Notes: generated by a model not told the origin, from the letters alone. A stretch of 64,000 nucleotides of DNA from Pseudomonas sp. G.S.17 (GCF_038096165.1 NZ_CP151076.1:4895501-4959500), one strand, 5' to 3'; shown: positions 38,514 to 48,734, numbered from the stretch's first letter. Program-made: numbers and translations.

Positions 38514-38541
38514 AAGAAAGGGCGGTAATGACCGCCCTCTC
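38514..38541 (-). terminator. Rho-independent terminator after mucD
   Basis: GGGCGG / CCGCCC stem with a TAATGA loop (38520-38537 core) and, on the minus strand, a T-rich tail, 17 bases past the mucD stop. It separates the mucD transcript from lepA. Confidence 0.82.
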
Positions 38542-38557
38542 TGGCTAACGCAAGCGG

Positions 38558-39997
38558 CTACTCCGCAAGCTTGAAGGTAATGAAGCTGGCGCGACCCTGA
38601 CGCAGTACACGCAGGGAAACCGAACGATTCTTCGGCAGGCCTTTTGCCACCTCGGTAAAGTTCTTGGCCGAGGAGATCGCCTGATTGTTCAGGTGAGTGA
38701 TCACATCGCCAGGTTGCAGGCCGATCAGGGAAGCAGGACCTTCCTGCACTTCCTTGATGATGACGCCGCCCTTCAGGTCGAGGCTTTTCTGCTGCTCGGC
38801 GGTCAAATCAGCTACGGAAACGCCCAGACGATTGCTGCTGCGCTCCGCGCCTGCACCGTCTGCCGCAGCCATCTCCTGACCTTCATCCGGCAGGGCGCCG
38901 ACCGTTATGTCCAGCATCTTGCGCTTGCCTTCACGGATCACGTCCAACTGGACCTTGCTGCCGTCCTTGAGATTACCGACGATTTGCGGCAAGTCAGCCG
39001 ACATCACAATCGGATGACCATTGGCGTTGAGAATCACGTCGCCCACTTGCAGGCCGCCTTTCGCAGCAGGGCCGTCTTCAAGTACCTGGGCAACCAGTGC
39101 ACCGGCCGGCTTGTCCAGACCAAACGATTCAGCCAGGTCCTTGTTGACCTCCTGAATGACGACGCCCAGCCATCCGCGATTCACCTTGCCGCCAGCCTTG
39201 AGCTGATTGGCTACGTCCATCGCGACGTTGATCGGAATGGCGAACGAAAGACCCATGAAGCCGCCGGAGCGCGTGAATATCTGGGAGTTGATCCCGACCA
39301 CCTCACCCGACATGTTGAACAGTGGACCACCGGAGTTGCCCGGATTGATCGCAACGTCAGTCTGGATGAACGGCACGTATGTGTCGTTGGGCAGGCTGCG
39401 CCCTTTGGCACTGACGATCCCTTTGGTCGCCGAGTGATCAAAACCAAACGGCGAACCGATAGCCAGTACCCACTCGCCTACCTTCAGCTTCTCGGAGTCG
39501 CCCAGTTTCACCGTTGGCAAATCCTTGCCTTCGATCTTCAGCACTGCCACGTCGGTACGTGGATCAGTGCCGACCAGCTTGGCTTTCAGCTCACTGCGGT
39601 CGGACAGGCGAACCAGAATTTCGTCAGCGCCTTCCACCACGTGATTGTTGGTCAGGACATAGCCGTCAGCGGAAATGATGAAACCTGAACCGAGGGATTG
39701 TGCTTCACGCTGGCGATCCCCTTTTGGCGAGCCCGGCGCGCGTGGGCCTTGGTTAGGCATGCTGCGCTCAAGGAATTCGCGCAACATCGGCGGCAGACCT
39801 TCGAGATCCGGCATCTGTCCGGCGACCGCACGATCCGGCAATTTCTGACGGGTACTGATGTTCACCACCGCGGGCGACGCTTGCTCGACGAGCGTGGTGA
39901 AATCCGGCAACGCCTCGGCCTGGGCAGTAGCAACCTGCCCCAACATCAGCACGGCGGCCATCAGTGAAAGGTAGGACTTAAAGCTTGGTATTAACAT
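38558..39997 (-). CDS. mucD: Periplasmic serine protease MucD (DegP/HtrA type)
   Basis: Periplasmic protease and chaperone that damps AlgU activity by clearing misfolded envelope proteins. The 479-residue protein has a signal peptide (cleavage near residue 27, ATAQA), the trypsin-like domain with the triad in NNHVVEG (His), RTDVAVLKI (Asp) and INPGNSGGPL (Ser), and two PDZ domains (NRGWLGVVIQEV and RLGVSVADL). ATG 39997 is chosen because it starts the signal peptide. It follows mucB after a 297-bp gap containing a hairpin; mucC is not present. Confidence 0.96.
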   Translation of the reverse strand: MLIPSFKSYLSLMAAVLMLGQVATAQAEALPDFTTLVEQASPAVVNISTRQKLPDRAVAGQMPDLEGLPPMLREFLERSMPNQGPRAPGSPKGDRQREAQSLGSGFIISADGYVLTNNHVVEGADEILVRLSDRSELKAKLVGTDPRTDVAVLKIEGKDLPTVKLGDSEKLKVGEWVLAIGSPFGFDHSATKGIVSAKGRSLPNDTYVPFIQTDVAINPGNSGGPLFNMSGEVVGINSQIFTRSGGFMGLSFAIPINVAMDVANQLKAGGKVNRGWLGVVIQEVNKDLAESFGLDKPAGALVAQVLEDGPAAKGGLQVGDVILNANGHPIVMSADLPQIVGNLKDGSKVQLDVIREGKRKMLDITVGALPDEGQEMAAADGAGAERSSNRLGVSVADLTAEQQKSLDLKGGVIIKEVQEGPASLIGLQPGDVITHLNNQAISSAKNFTEVAKGLPKNRSVSLRVLRQGRASFITFKLAE

Positions 39998-40243
39998 ACG
40001 GCTCCCGTTAACGACGAGCATGGTTAAGCAATACAGATCGAACGACACAATGGCCCGCATGAAGCACTCGGAAAAAGCGCGCGACCATCAGTCAGCATTT
40101 TTTGGCTCGGAAACAACAAAGGCCAGAGCTGCGAAGCTGTGACCTATAGAAAAAAACGAAGATTTTTGCAACTTGCATACCTCACCAAACGTTTCAGCGA
40201 GTGACTCAAAGGCCTCGAAAAGCCAGTCTATACGGCGTATCGA

Positions 40244-40273
40244 GCCCAAGATGAAAGCTTTTACATCTTGGGC
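40244..40273 (-). other. Perfect hairpin in the mucB-mucD gap
   Basis: GCCCAAGATG and CATCTTGGGC are exact complements around a ten-base A/T-rich loop, about 20 bases past the mucB stop on the minus strand. No T run follows, so it may be an attenuator, an RNase processing site or a 3' stabiliser rather than a plain terminator. The 297 bases between mucB and mucD hold no credible gene. Confidence 0.6.
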
Positions 40274-40293
40274 CTGGATCATCGTCACGCAGA

Positions 40294-41256
40294 CTACTTT
40301 TTGCTCGGCGGGACGTCGGCGCTGCGCATGGAAAGCGCAATACGCTCGGCAGTACCAATCGGTATTTCGCCGACAACCGTCACCATGGCATCGCCCTTGG
40401 GCGTCGTCAGGCGTCGTGATACTGCCACGGTTGGACCGAGCTGCGTGCGGATGTCGGTGACCGTCGCGGCACTTACCGGCTCGATAAACACCGAGAACCG
40501 CGAAAGACCGTCGTCATACATAAGGCTGGAGACCAGCACTTTTGAGGTCGGGTCCATACGAGATGTATTGCTGGTCAGCTCGAAGCCGGGCGGTGTCCAT
40601 TCGGAACGCCACGGACCGGGTTTGCCGGGTACTTCAGGCTTGGCCTTGGCCAAATCGACTGGCTTGCAATCTGCGCTTGGCTGCAAGACCTGATCGGTCG
40701 GGATATCGGCTGTGTCGAGTTCGGTAAACTGAAAACGCTCCAGCAACTGCCCCTTTTCGCTTAACAGCAGCGATTTGAGTGGCAATCCGGTTTCGTTATC
40801 CAGATGCAATTCGATACCGAATCGATGCTGATCCTTGGGCGTCATGGCGATAATTGTCGCCGGACGGCCAGCCACTCTCGACTTGCCGACAGTTTTCATG
40901 TCGTACAAGGCCGAAAGCTTCTTGAGATCGAATGTTCTTGCCGGGGAATCAGGCAGATTGCTGACGCCCGCTTCAAGAGTACCGCTGACGCATTGGGTCA
41001 AACCGTCGACGCGCAACACTTCCTGCGCGGAGCCATCCAGCTGAAGCAGATGCTCCCTGACCTTGCCACCGACGACGCGGTGCCAGATCCGATGGGTAGA
41101 AAAACTACCATTGCGCTCGTAAACGAAAGTACCTTGAAAACTTTGTTGTTGCTGCGCCTGCGCAAGACGCTTGAGCATATCTTGCGCATCATCGGCATGA
41201 GCGGGGAGGACAAGCCACCCACCCAACAGCAACGGCAGTAGAGGGACGGCGCGCAT
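40294..41256 (-). CDS. mucB: Anti-sigma factor regulator MucB (RseB type)
   Basis: Periplasmic protein that binds MucA and shields it from AlgW cleavage, keeping AlgU off; it responds to lipid-like envelope-stress ligands. The 320-residue protein has a signal peptide ending at about residue 21 (LPAHA), the LolA-like N-terminal domain (FQGTFVYERNGSFSTHRIWH) and the small C-terminal domain. It begins eight bases after the mucA stop. Confidence 0.96.
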   Translation of the reverse strand: MRAVPLLPLLLGGWLVLPAHADDAQDMLKRLAQAQQQQSFQGTFVYERNGSFSTHRIWHRVVGGKVREHLLQLDGSAQEVLRVDGLTQCVSGTLEAGVSNLPDSPARTFDLKKLSALYDMKTVGKSRVAGRPATIIAMTPKDQHRFGIELHLDNETGLPLKSLLLSEKGQLLERFQFTELDTADIPTDQVLQPSADCKPVDLAKAKPEVPGKPGPWRSEWTPPGFELTSNTSRMDPTSKVLVSSLMYDDGLSRFSVFIEPVSAATVTDIRTQLGPTVAVSRRLTTPKGDAMVTVVGEIPIGTAERIALSMRSADVPPSKK

Positions 41257-41264
41257 GATCCTCC

Positions 41265-41858
41265 TTAACGGTTTTCCAGGCTGGCGGCGCGAGCGTAAGG
41301 CAGAGCGCTTTCAGTCCCCTTCAACGCAGCTTGCTGAGCGTGTTGACGCAGGTAACCCGGCAAACGCTGATCATGCCAGCCAGCCTGGTTCTGCAATACA
41401 CCGTTAGCCATCGGGCCAGGTGCCTGCTCAGAGCTTTCCGTGTACCCAGCCAACACTGCCGGACCCTTCACTTGCGGGGTAGACAGGGCAGCAGGTTGTT
41501 GAGTCTGCTGTGCAAGTTGCGCACCGGCAATCTCGTCCTGGTTGTACAAGCGAACGCCAGCCAATACCGCAACGGTGACGGAGGCAGCGACTGCCAAACG
41601 ACCCAGGCTACGCCAAGGACCACGACCGGCCTTGAGTGGGCTGACTTCATCGGCGATTGCGGCGGATACAGCAGCCGTAATGTCCAGATGAGGGATCAAA
41701 AGCTCTTTATGCATGGCTGCACGGGCAATCTGATAACGAGACCATGTGGCACGTGTGTCCGCATCGTCAATGGCATTTAATACCCGACGTAATTCCAATT
41801 CGTCCGCTTCGTTATCCATCACCGCGGACAGCGATTCCTGCAGGGCTTCACGACTCAT
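41265..41858 (-). CDS. mucA: Anti-sigma factor MucA
   Basis: Inner-membrane anti-sigma factor that sequesters AlgU. The 197-residue protein starts MSREALQESLSAVMDNEADE (cytoplasmic sigma-binding part, to about 80), has one helix at about 85-105 (LGRLAVAASVTVAVLAGVRLY) and a periplasmic C-terminal part that MucB binds and AlgW cuts. The reading frame is intact, so there is no sign of the mucoid-type truncations. Confidence 0.97.
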   Translation of the reverse strand: MSREALQESLSAVMDNEADELELRRVLNAIDDADTRATWSRYQIARAAMHKELLIPHLDITAAVSAAIADEVSPLKAGRGPWRSLGRLAVAASVTVAVLAGVRLYNQDEIAGAQLAQQTQQPAALSTPQVKGPAVLAGYTESSEQAPGPMANGVLQNQAGWHDQRLPGYLRQHAQQAALKGTESALPYARAASLENR

Positions 41859-41889
41859 GGCGGTTCCTCTCTTGGCTATCGCCGCTGTC

Positions 41890-42471
41890 TCAGGATTCCT
41901 GCAACAAAGGCTGCAGGGCTTTATCGATGGCTTCCCGAGCGCGGAAAATCCGAGATCGCACGGTACCCACCGGACATTGCATGACGCTGGCAATGTCCTC
42001 GTAACTCAGACCATCGAATTCACGTAAAGTTAGAGCCGTACGCAAATCTTCTGGCAGCAGCTGGATGGTTCGATGGACAGTTCCTTCGATTTCATCCCGC
42101 AGCAATGCTCGCTCTGGGGACTCGATGTCCTTGAGGCCATGATCGCCGTCGTAGAACTCCGCATCTTCAGACCTTACATCGCTATCTGGTGGCCTCCGAC
42201 CTCTGGACACCAAATAGTTTTTCGCCGTGTTAATGGCGATGCGGTACAGCCAAGTGTAAAAGGCGCTGTCTCCGCGAAAGTTTCCAAGCGCGCGGTAAGC
42301 CTTGATAAAGGCTTCTTGCGCAACGTCCTGGGCTTCATGGGTGTCGTGCACAAACCGCACGATCAACCCGAGAATCTTGTGCTGATATTTCAGCACCAAC
42401 AGATCAAAAGCTCGCTTATCGCCGCGTTGTACGCGCTCGACCAGCTGCTGATCCTCTTCCTGGGTTAGCAT
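41890..42471 (-). CDS. algU: ECF sigma factor AlgU (RpoE type, sigma-22)
   Basis: Envelope-stress sigma factor controlling alginate, osmotic and heat responses. The 193-residue protein has region 2 (FDLLVLKYQHKILGLIVRFV, GDSAFYTWLYRIAINTAKNY) and region 4 (ALTLREFDGLSYEDIASVMQ, CPVGTVRSRIFRAREAIDKA). ATG 42471 has GGAG seven bases upstream. A GAACTT-type promoter at 42531-42557 suggests autoregulation. It leads the algU-mucA-mucB-mucD operon. Confidence 0.98.
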   Translation of the reverse strand: MLTQEEDQQLVERVQRGDKRAFDLLVLKYQHKILGLIVRFVHDTHEAQDVAQEAFIKAYRALGNFRGDSAFYTWLYRIAINTAKNYLVSRGRRPPDSDVRSEDAEFYDGDHGLKDIESPERALLRDEIEGTVHRTIQLLPEDLRTALTLREFDGLSYEDIASVMQCPVGTVRSRIFRAREAIDKALQPLLQES

Positions 42472-42969
42472 GAACACTCCTCATTGAGCTTAAAGGAGCA
42501 TTGCAGCGGCCATTGTATCGGCTTGCATATATAGACTCGGGCTTCTCGCAAAAGTTCTCCCCCTCCAAGCAAGTTTCCGGCTGACACTCTAGGCCTGCAC
42601 GAAAAACGCAGCTCGAACTAGGTCGGCTGCGCGAATAATCTTGTCGTCGAAATCGCTGGCAGTGGCTGTAAATAGCCCCGCATTAAGCCGACGCTGTCCT
42701 TTTAAAGGCAACCTGCTATTGAGCCCGGGCCATATCAAAAAGTTCCCAGATTTAACAATCAGGTGTAAGACCCACTTTACCTTTCCTGTAGGAAAAACTA
42801 CCTAACGCCGTATTACTCGGCGTCACAACCAACAGGAAATGGGTATGCACGACGCTTTGGACTGGCGCACAATCCCAAGCCGCTATGGTTTCACAATGCC
42901 ATAAAAGTGCGGCCATTGTGCCGATCCACCCATACTTATACTAGTGGCCGCTTGATGCGGAATTCAGAC
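42472..42969. other. Divergent intergenic region algU/nadB
   Basis: 498 bases without a gene. The left part holds the AlgU-type promoter of algU. The remainder contains the leader and promoter of nadB, for which I could not fix the elements. No RNA gene is recognised. Confidence 0.5.
42531..42557 (-). promoter_or_regulatory. AlgU-dependent promoter of algU
   Basis: On the minus strand GAACTT (42557-42552) and TCTAT (42535-42531) are separated by 16 bases, matching the AlgU/RpoE promoter form GAACTT-N16/17-TCtnA. It lies about 60 bases before the algU start. Confidence 0.7.
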
Positions 42970-44586
42970 ATGAGCCAACATTTCCAACACGATGTACTGG
43001 TGATCGGCAGCGGCGCGGCAGGCTTGAGCCTTGCATTGACATTGCCCGCTCATCTGAGCGTTGCGGTTTTGAGCAAAGGTGAGCTGGCCAATGGCTCCAC
43101 ATTCTGGGCTCAGGGCGGCATTGCTGCCGTGCTGGACGACACTGACACCGTGCAATCCCACGTCGAAGATACCCTCGATGCGGGCGGCGGCTTGTGCAAC
43201 GAAGACGCCGTGCGATTCACCGTTGAGCATAGTCGTGAATCGATTCAGTGGCTGATCGATCAAGGCGTGCCGTTCACTCGTGACGACCAGACCAGCACGG
43301 AAGACGGCGGATTTGAATTTCACCTGACCCGCGAAGGCGGTCACAGCCATCGACGCATCATCCACGCGGCGGATGCGACCGGTGCCGCGATATTCAAGAC
43401 ATTGCTGGCAAGGGCGAAGGAGCGGCCGAACATCGAGCTGCTGGAGCAACGTGTCGCGGTCGATCTGATCACCGAACGACGTCTGGGCCTGGATGGTAAA
43501 CGCTGCCTCGGCGCCTATGTCCTCAACCGCAGCAGCGGCGAAGTCGACACCTATGGCGCTCGCTTCACAATCCTGGCGACCGGTGGCGCGGCCAAGGTCT
43601 ATCTCTATACCAGCAACCCTGACGGCGCCTGTGGCGACGGCATTGCCATGGCCTGGCGCTCGGGTTGTCGGGTGGCGAATCTGGAGTTCAACCAGTTCCA
43701 TCCAACGTGCCTCTACCATCCGCTGGCCAAGAGCTTTCTGGTGACCGAAGCGCTGCGTGGCGAAGGCGCCTACCTCAAGCTGCCCAATGGCGAACGCTTC
43801 ATGCAGCGCTTCGATCCTCGCGCCGAACTGGCGCCGCGCGACATCGTGGCCCGGGCCATCGACCATGAAATGAAGCGCCTGGGTATCGATTGCGTCTATC
43901 TGGATATCAGTCACAAGCCGGCAGACTTCATCAAGAGCCACTTTCCGACGGTTTACGAACGCTGCCTGGAATTTTCCATCGATATCACCCGCCAGCCGAT
44001 CCCGGTGGTTCCGGCTGCGCACTACACCTGCGGCGGCGTAATGGTCGACGAGCATGGGCGCACCGATGTACCGGGCTTGTACGCCATCGGCGAAACCAGC
44101 TTCACCGGCCTGCATGGCGCAAACCGCATGGCCAGCAATTCGCTACTGGAATGCTTTGTCTACGCGCGGTCCGCAGCGGCCGATATTCTGCGGCAATTGC
44201 CCGAAAGCTCGGACCCGCAAAGCCTGCCCAGCTGGGACGCCAGCCAGGTGACCGACTCGGATGAAGACGTGATCATTGCTCACAACTGGGATGAACTGCG
44301 GCGCTTCATGTGGGACTACGTCGGGATCGTCCGCACCAACAAGCGCCTGCAACGCGCCCACCATCGGGTGCGCATGCTGTTGGATGAAATCGACGAGTTC
44401 TATAGCAATTACAGGGTCAGCCGCGATCTGATTGAGTTGCGCAATCTGGCGCAAGTAGCCGAGTTGATGATCAATTCAGCCATGGCACGCAAGGAAAGCC
44501 GTGGCTTGCATTACACCCTGGATTACCCGGACATGCTGCCCGAGGCGCTGGACACTATTCTGGTGCCGCCCACCTACGTCGGCTGA
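42970..44586 (+). CDS. nadB: L-aspartate oxidase
   Basis: FAD enzyme that oxidises L-aspartate to iminoaspartate, first step of de novo NAD synthesis. The 538-residue protein starts [21 protein letters not shown] (dinucleotide fold), with [50 protein letters not shown] and the [20 protein letters not shown] signature. Divergent from algU as in other pseudomonads. Its last 32 bases overlap the 3' end of ygfX on the other strand. Confidence 0.97.
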   Translation: MSQHFQHDVLVIGSGAAGLSLALTLPAHLSVAVLSKGELANGSTFWAQGGIAAVLDDTDTVQSHVEDTLDAGGGLCNEDAVRFTVEHSRESIQWLIDQGVPFTRDDQTSTEDGGFEFHLTREGGHSHRRIIHAADATGAAIFKTLLARAKERPNIELLEQRVAVDLITERRLGLDGKRCLGAYVLNRSSGEVDTYGARFTILATGGAAKVYLYTSNPDGACGDGIAMAWRSGCRVANLEFNQFHPTCLYHPLAKSFLVTEALRGEGAYLKLPNGERFMQRFDPRAELAPRDIVARAIDHEMKRLGIDCVYLDISHKPADFIKSHFPTVYERCLEFSIDITRQPIPVVPAAHYTCGGVMVDEHGRTDVPGLYAIGETSFTGLHGANRMASNSLLECFVYARSAAADILRQLPESSDPQSLPSWDASQVTDSDEDVIIAHNWDELRRFMWDYVGIVRTNKRLQRAHHRVRMLLDEIDEFYSNYRVSRDLIELRNLAQVAELMINSAMARKESRGLHYTLDYPDMLPEALDTILVPPTYVG

Positions 44587-45022
44587 ACTTCAAGCGCACA
44601 CGCAGGCGCCGGTGCTCGTCCGGCGCCATTGCATCGCGGGGAATGCACAGCCCGCGCACCCATCGCGAACCTGAACCGCCCTTGCCCGCCAGCCGAAAAC
44701 GCAGCACCACGAGCAGCGGCAGCGCCATGCTGTCACGGCGCAACTGCACAGCTTGCCAGCCATCACGGCGATTCCACAGCTGCCACCCTTCGGCATTACG
44801 CCGCAGCGCGGTAAATGCCGAAGAACTGCCAAGCGAGATCCGGCGCGGAATGATCCAGCACGCATGAGCGACGCACAGCAAGACACCGCCGAGCAAAGCC
44901 CACGTCGGGATATCCAGTAAATAAAGTGCAATCAAAGCCAGCAACTGGGCGCCAAGATAAGCCGCAAGCAGCCAACGGGACGGCTGCCAGCGGCATTCGA
45001 AACGATCATGCAGGCTGGACAC
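44555..45022 (-). CDS. ygfX: YgfX/CptA-like membrane protein
   Basis: A 155-residue inner-membrane protein with two adjacent helices near residues 18-60 ([37 protein letters not shown]) followed by a basic cytoplasmic part, as in YgfX (CptA), a small membrane protein described as interacting with cytoskeletal proteins in E. coli. It is encoded directly after sdhE with a 17-base overlap, the conserved sdhE-ygfX pair. Convergent 3' overlap with nadB. Confidence 0.85.
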   Translation of the reverse strand: MSSLHDRFECRWQPSRWLLAAYLGAQLLALIALYLLDIPTWALLGGVLLCVAHACWIIPRRISLGSSSAFTALRRNAEGWQLWNRRDGWQAVQLRRDSMALPLLVVLRFRLAGKGGSGSRWVRGLCIPRDAMAPDEHRRLRVRLKFSRRRWAAPE

Positions 45023-45260
45023 GATCCAGAATCATGCGAACCATGCGCTGCAGCTCGGCGTCTTCGGACTCCGCGCGCTGCATGAACCAGCCGAACATAT
45101 CCTGGTCCTCACACGTCAGCAGGCGGCGATACAGATCGCGGTCCACATCATCAAGCGTTGGGTAGACTTCCCGGACAAAGGGCACCAGCAGCACATCCAG
45201 TTCAAGCATGCCGCGGCGACTGTGCCAGTAAAGGCGGTTGAGTTCGACGTCTTCGACCAT
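45006..45260 (-). CDS. sdhE: FAD assembly factor SdhE
   Basis: Small helical protein that promotes covalent FAD attachment to succinate dehydrogenase SdhA. The 84 residues contain the RGM(L/K)E signature ([15 protein letters not shown]) and [17 protein letters not shown] 45260 follows an AGGAG sequence. A longer in-frame reading exists but has no ribosome site. Overlaps ygfX. Confidence 0.95.
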   Translation of the reverse strand: MVEDVELNRLYWHSRRGMLELDVLLVPFVREVYPTLDDVDRDLYRRLLTCEDQDMFGWFMQRAESEDAELQRMVRMILDRVQPA

Positions 45261-45403
45261 GGAGCGCTCCTCAAAATAGGCGGCGAGTATACAACCGCAG
45301 GCCAGCGGCGCGAACCGCACAATGGTCGCAGTAGTTTTCATGTACACATAATGAACACTGGGCACTATCATGTGCCCCAGACTTTTAAGGCCCGCGAAGA
45401 CCC

Positions 45404-46345
45404 ATGTCCGATTCAGCTTTCTTCTGCCCGCTTTCCCACGAAGGGGTCCTTGCCGTACGCGGCGTGGACGCCAGCAAATTCCTGCAAGGACAACTGACCT
45501 GCAACCTCGATTACCTGAGCGACGCAAAAGCGACCCTGGGTGCGCGCTGCACGCAAAAAGGCCGCATGCAGTCGAGCTTCCGCATCCTGCTTGAAGGTGA
45601 CGGGTGCCTCCTGGCGATGGCCAGTGAGCTGATCGAGCCACAGCTGGCCGACCTGAAGAAATACGCGGTGTTCTCCAAGTCGAAACTGAGCGACGAGAGC
45701 GCTTCCTGGCTGCGCTTTGGCCTGCAGGACGGTGACGGCGCTCTGGTCAGCCTGGGCCTGGATCTGCCGCAGGACACCGACTCGGTTGTTCGCGACAACG
45801 ACCTGATCGCCATCCGCGTCTCACCGGCCAGAGCCGAACTCTGGGTTCGCGCCGAGCAAGCCGCCGATATCCGCTCGCGTCTGGCAGCACAATTGCCCGA
45901 AGGCACGCTCAACGACTGGTTGTTGGGGCAGATTCGTGCAGGTATCGGACAAGTGGTAGGGAGCACGCGGGAGGAGTTCATTCCGCAAATGTTGAACCTG
46001 CAAGCGGTCGGTGGCGTGAGCTTCAAAAAGGGCTGCTACACCGGCCAGGAAATCGTTGCGCGCATGCAATACCTGGGCAAGCTCAAGCGACGCCTGTACC
46101 GGCTGACACTCTCGGAACAGAGCGCTCCAGAGCCAGGCACCGCGCTGTTTTCTCCGGTTCATGCCAGCGCCGTGGGTAACGTCGTGCTCGCTGCCCGGAC
46201 GCAGGAAGGCGTCGAATTACTGGCTGTTTTGCAGGCCGATGCGGCTGAAAGTGGCGATATCCATCTGGGATCGGTTGAAGGCCCGACGCTGCAACTGGCC
46301 GAACTGCCTTATACCCTGGACAGCAAACTCGAAACCCAGCGCTGA
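45404..46345 (+). CDS. ygfZ: Folate-binding Fe-S/tRNA-modification protein YgfZ
   Basis: Folate-dependent helper in repair or assembly of certain Fe-S enzymes, including MiaB. The 313-residue GcvT-like protein has [19 protein letters not shown] and the diagnostic [21 protein letters not shown] near residue 208. It is divergent from sdhE with a 143-bp gap. Confidence 0.93.
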   Translation: MSDSAFFCPLSHEGVLAVRGVDASKFLQGQLTCNLDYLSDAKATLGARCTQKGRMQSSFRILLEGDGCLLAMASELIEPQLADLKKYAVFSKSKLSDESASWLRFGLQDGDGALVSLGLDLPQDTDSVVRDNDLIAIRVSPARAELWVRAEQAADIRSRLAAQLPEGTLNDWLLGQIRAGIGQVVGSTREEFIPQMLNLQAVGGVSFKKGCYTGQEIVARMQYLGKLKRRLYRLTLSEQSAPEPGTALFSPVHASAVGNVVLAARTQEGVELLAVLQADAAESGDIHLGSVEGPTLQLAELPYTLDSKLETQR

Positions 46346-46448
46346 AACCAAACGAACGCCTGGGTTCGGTCAATGTCTGCTTATCTGCCCCGCCTCCGCC
46401 CCTCCGGGTCTGGAGGCCCCAGACTCCCCTTCGCCAACGAGATGCGAC

Positions 46449-47270
46449 ATGAGTGAAATGGCTGACGAAGTGCAGAGGAACTTGATCAAGGCCATCGATC
46501 GAGATGCCTTGTTTCTGCCTACCCTGCCGGAAGTAGCACTGAAAATTCGTCTCGCCGCAGAGGACACGGAGATAAGTATTGCTGCCCTGAGCAAAGTCAT
46601 CGGCAGCGATACGGCGCTTTCCGCGCGACTGATCAAGGTGGTCAACAGCCCCTTGCTGCGCCCCAACTTTGAAGTCAGTGACGTCAACACTGCCATCACT
46701 CGGCTGGGCGTGATTTACAGCTGCAATCTGGCCATCGGCCTGGTGGTCGAGCAAATGTTCCACGCCAAGTCGTCCGTGGTCGAACGCAAAATGCGGGAAA
46801 TCTGGCAGCAAAGCCTGCAAGTGGCGGGCATCAGCTACGCGCTCAGCAGTCGACGCGCGCACCTCCGACCTGATCAGGCGACGCTGGCCGGTCTGATACA
46901 TTTGATCGGCGTGCTGCCGATCCTGACCTATGCCGAAGACCACAATGAGCTGCTGTCCGACGAGGTCAGCCTCAATCATGTGATCGAGCAGATTCATCCA
47001 GTGATTGGCGAACGATTGCTGCGCTCATGGGACTTCCCCGAGCCGTTGGCTTTGGTGCCCGCCAGATTCCAGGACTTCACCCGCGTCTCGCAACGTGCCG
47101 ACTACATCGACCTGGTGCAGGTCGCTACGGTGCATCTGCATCAAGGAACCGGGCATCCGTACAGCCAGATCGAGTTGAACAGCCTGCCGGCGTTTCATCA
47201 GCTGGGGCTGAACCTGAGCGGCGGTCACCTGAGCGCCGAAATGGATGAAGCCAAGCTCATGCTTTATTGA
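46449..47270 (+). CDS. HDOD domain protein
   Basis: A 273-residue single-domain HDOD protein (about residues 10-210: LPTLPEVALKIRLAAEDTE, IGSDTALSARLIKVVNSP, AITRLGVIYSCNLAIGLVVE). HDOD proteins are signalling scaffolds related to HD phosphodiesterases but usually without the metal-binding HD pair, as here. ATG 46449 follows the open frame of ygfZ's 3' region; MSEMADEVQRNLIKAIDRDA is a plausible start. Same strand as ygfZ, 103 bp apart. Partner unknown. Confidence 0.88.
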   Translation: MSEMADEVQRNLIKAIDRDALFLPTLPEVALKIRLAAEDTEISIAALSKVIGSDTALSARLIKVVNSPLLRPNFEVSDVNTAITRLGVIYSCNLAIGLVVEQMFHAKSSVVERKMREIWQQSLQVAGISYALSSRRAHLRPDQATLAGLIHLIGVLPILTYAEDHNELLSDEVSLNHVIEQIHPVIGERLLRSWDFPEPLALVPARFQDFTRVSQRADYIDLVQVATVHLHQGTGHPYSQIELNSLPAFHQLGLNLSGGHLSAEMDEAKLMLY

Positions 47271-47345
47271 GCTGCATCTCTCGTCGAACAACACACACCT
47301 TCTGATTGAAAAGCGACCTGTTGGAGCTGGTGTTTGAGGCTGGTT

Positions 47346-48734
47346 TTACTGGGCCGCTACAAAGCTGACCCGCACTTTCAAACCCTGCTGGGCGCCGTCA
47401 TGCAAACTGATCTGCGCCAGGTGCGCCCGGCAAATCTCGCCAACGATGGCCAGCCCCAACCCCGATCCGCTGCCCTGCTGGCGGCTGCGATAGAAGCGCT
47501 CGAAAACACGGTCGCGCTCGGTTTCAGGTATGCCGGGGCCGTCATCTTCAACCTCGAGAATGCCCGGAGCGCTGACCCGCAGAATCACATTGCCACCCGA
47601 CGGCGTATGCGCCAGGGCATTGTCGATGAGGTTGCTCAGCAATTCGTTGAGCAGGGTGGGTTCGCCCCGCAGCCAGACCGGATCATCAGCCTCCAGCGCC
47701 AATGCAACACCATGCGCGTGTGCCAACGGCGCCATGGCCATGCCGAGTTCGCGGGCCAGCTGGCTCAGGTCCAACAGTTGTGCGCCACCTTCGGCAATGG
47801 CTCGGGCGCCGTTTTCAATACGTGCCAGCGACAGCAATTGATTGGCCAGATGGGTCAGTCGATCCGTGCCTTGGGCCGCGCTTTCGAGGGTCGTGCGCCA
47901 ATCGGCGGGCTCTTGCGAGCGCAGACCCAACTCGACCCGAGCCTTGAGTGCGGCCAGCGGCGTGCGTAGTTCGTGAGCGGCATCGGCTATGAACTGCGCC
48001 TGACGCTCGAACTGCTGCCGTAGACGCTCGGTGAAGTGGTTGAGCGCGCTGACCAGCGGGCGCAGCTCGTGCTGGACTTCGACCAGAGGCAATGACCGCA
48101 AATCATCCGGCTGACGCTCTTCAACCTCGGTGCGCAACCGCTCTAGCGGGCGCAATGCCGCACTGACAGTGAACCAGACCAGCAACAACGCCCCCGCGCC
48201 AAGCATCCCCAGACGCAACAAGGTATCAGCCATCAGACCACGCGCCATTCTGACCCGAGCTTCCTCGGTTTCTGCGACACGTATCTCCGCCATGCCGTTC
48301 ATGTTCGGCTCGCTGACCGGCTTGAGCAGGCTGACCACCCGCACATCCTGGCCCTGATAGCGGGCGCTGTAGAAACTGGCCAGCGCCGGGTAGTCATCGG
48401 TGCGCAAAGTGCCGGGAGGCGGCGGCGGCAGATTTTCGTAGCCCGAGATCAACTGTTTATTGATGTCATTGACCTGGTAATAAATGCGCCCGACGCTGTC
48501 GTAAGCAAAGGTGTCCAGGGCGATATAGGGCACATCGGCGCTCAGCGTGCCATCGCGCTGGGAAACCCCGGCAGCGATGGTTCGCGCCGACGCCAGCAGC
48601 GTCCGGTCGTAAGCGGTGTCAGCGGCTTCCCGGCCATTCCAGTAAGCGCTCAGGCCGCTGGCCAGCATTAACACCGTCAACAACAGCCCGAGATTCCACA
48701 GTAAGCGCCAGCGAAGACTGTTATACCGGCTCAT
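47346..48734 (-). CDS. tctE: Sensor histidine kinase TctE
   Basis: Inner-membrane kinase sensing tricarboxylates. The 462-residue protein has a helix at about 10-30, a periplasmic sensor domain of about 140 residues, a second helix near 172-195, HAMP, HisKA with phospho-accepting His254 (FIADAAHELRTPLAAL), and HATPase (N box NLIDNALAHTPSGG, G box DDGPGIPETERDRVFERFY). Its start overlaps tctD by 14 bases. The divergent tctCBA genes are the expected target. Confidence 0.93.
   Translation of the reverse strand: MSRYNSLRWRLLWNLGLLLTVLMLASGLSAYWNGREAADTAYDRTLLASARTIAAGVSQRDGTLSADVPYIALDTFAYDSVGRIYYQVNDINKQLISGYENLPPPPPGTLRTDDYPALASFYSARYQGQDVRVVSLLKPVSEPNMNGMAEIRVAETEEARVRMARGLMADTLLRLGMLGAGALLLVWFTVSAALRPLERLRTEVEERQPDDLRSLPLVEVQHELRPLVSALNHFTERLRQQFERQAQFIADAAHELRTPLAALKARVELGLRSQEPADWRTTLESAAQGTDRLTHLANQLLSLARIENGARAIAEGGAQLLDLSQLARELGMAMAPLAHAHGVALALEADDPVWLRGEPTLLNELLSNLIDNALAHTPSGGNVILRVSAPGILEVEDDGPGIPETERDRVFERFYRSRQQGSGSGLGLAIVGEICRAHLAQISLHDGAQQGLKVRVSFVAAQ

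Noticed and set aside
40088..40288. A 66-codon frame between mucB and mucD as a remnant of mucC
   Set aside because: The translation lacks the cysteine-rich N-terminus and paired membrane helices of MucC/RseC and covers the perfect hairpin.
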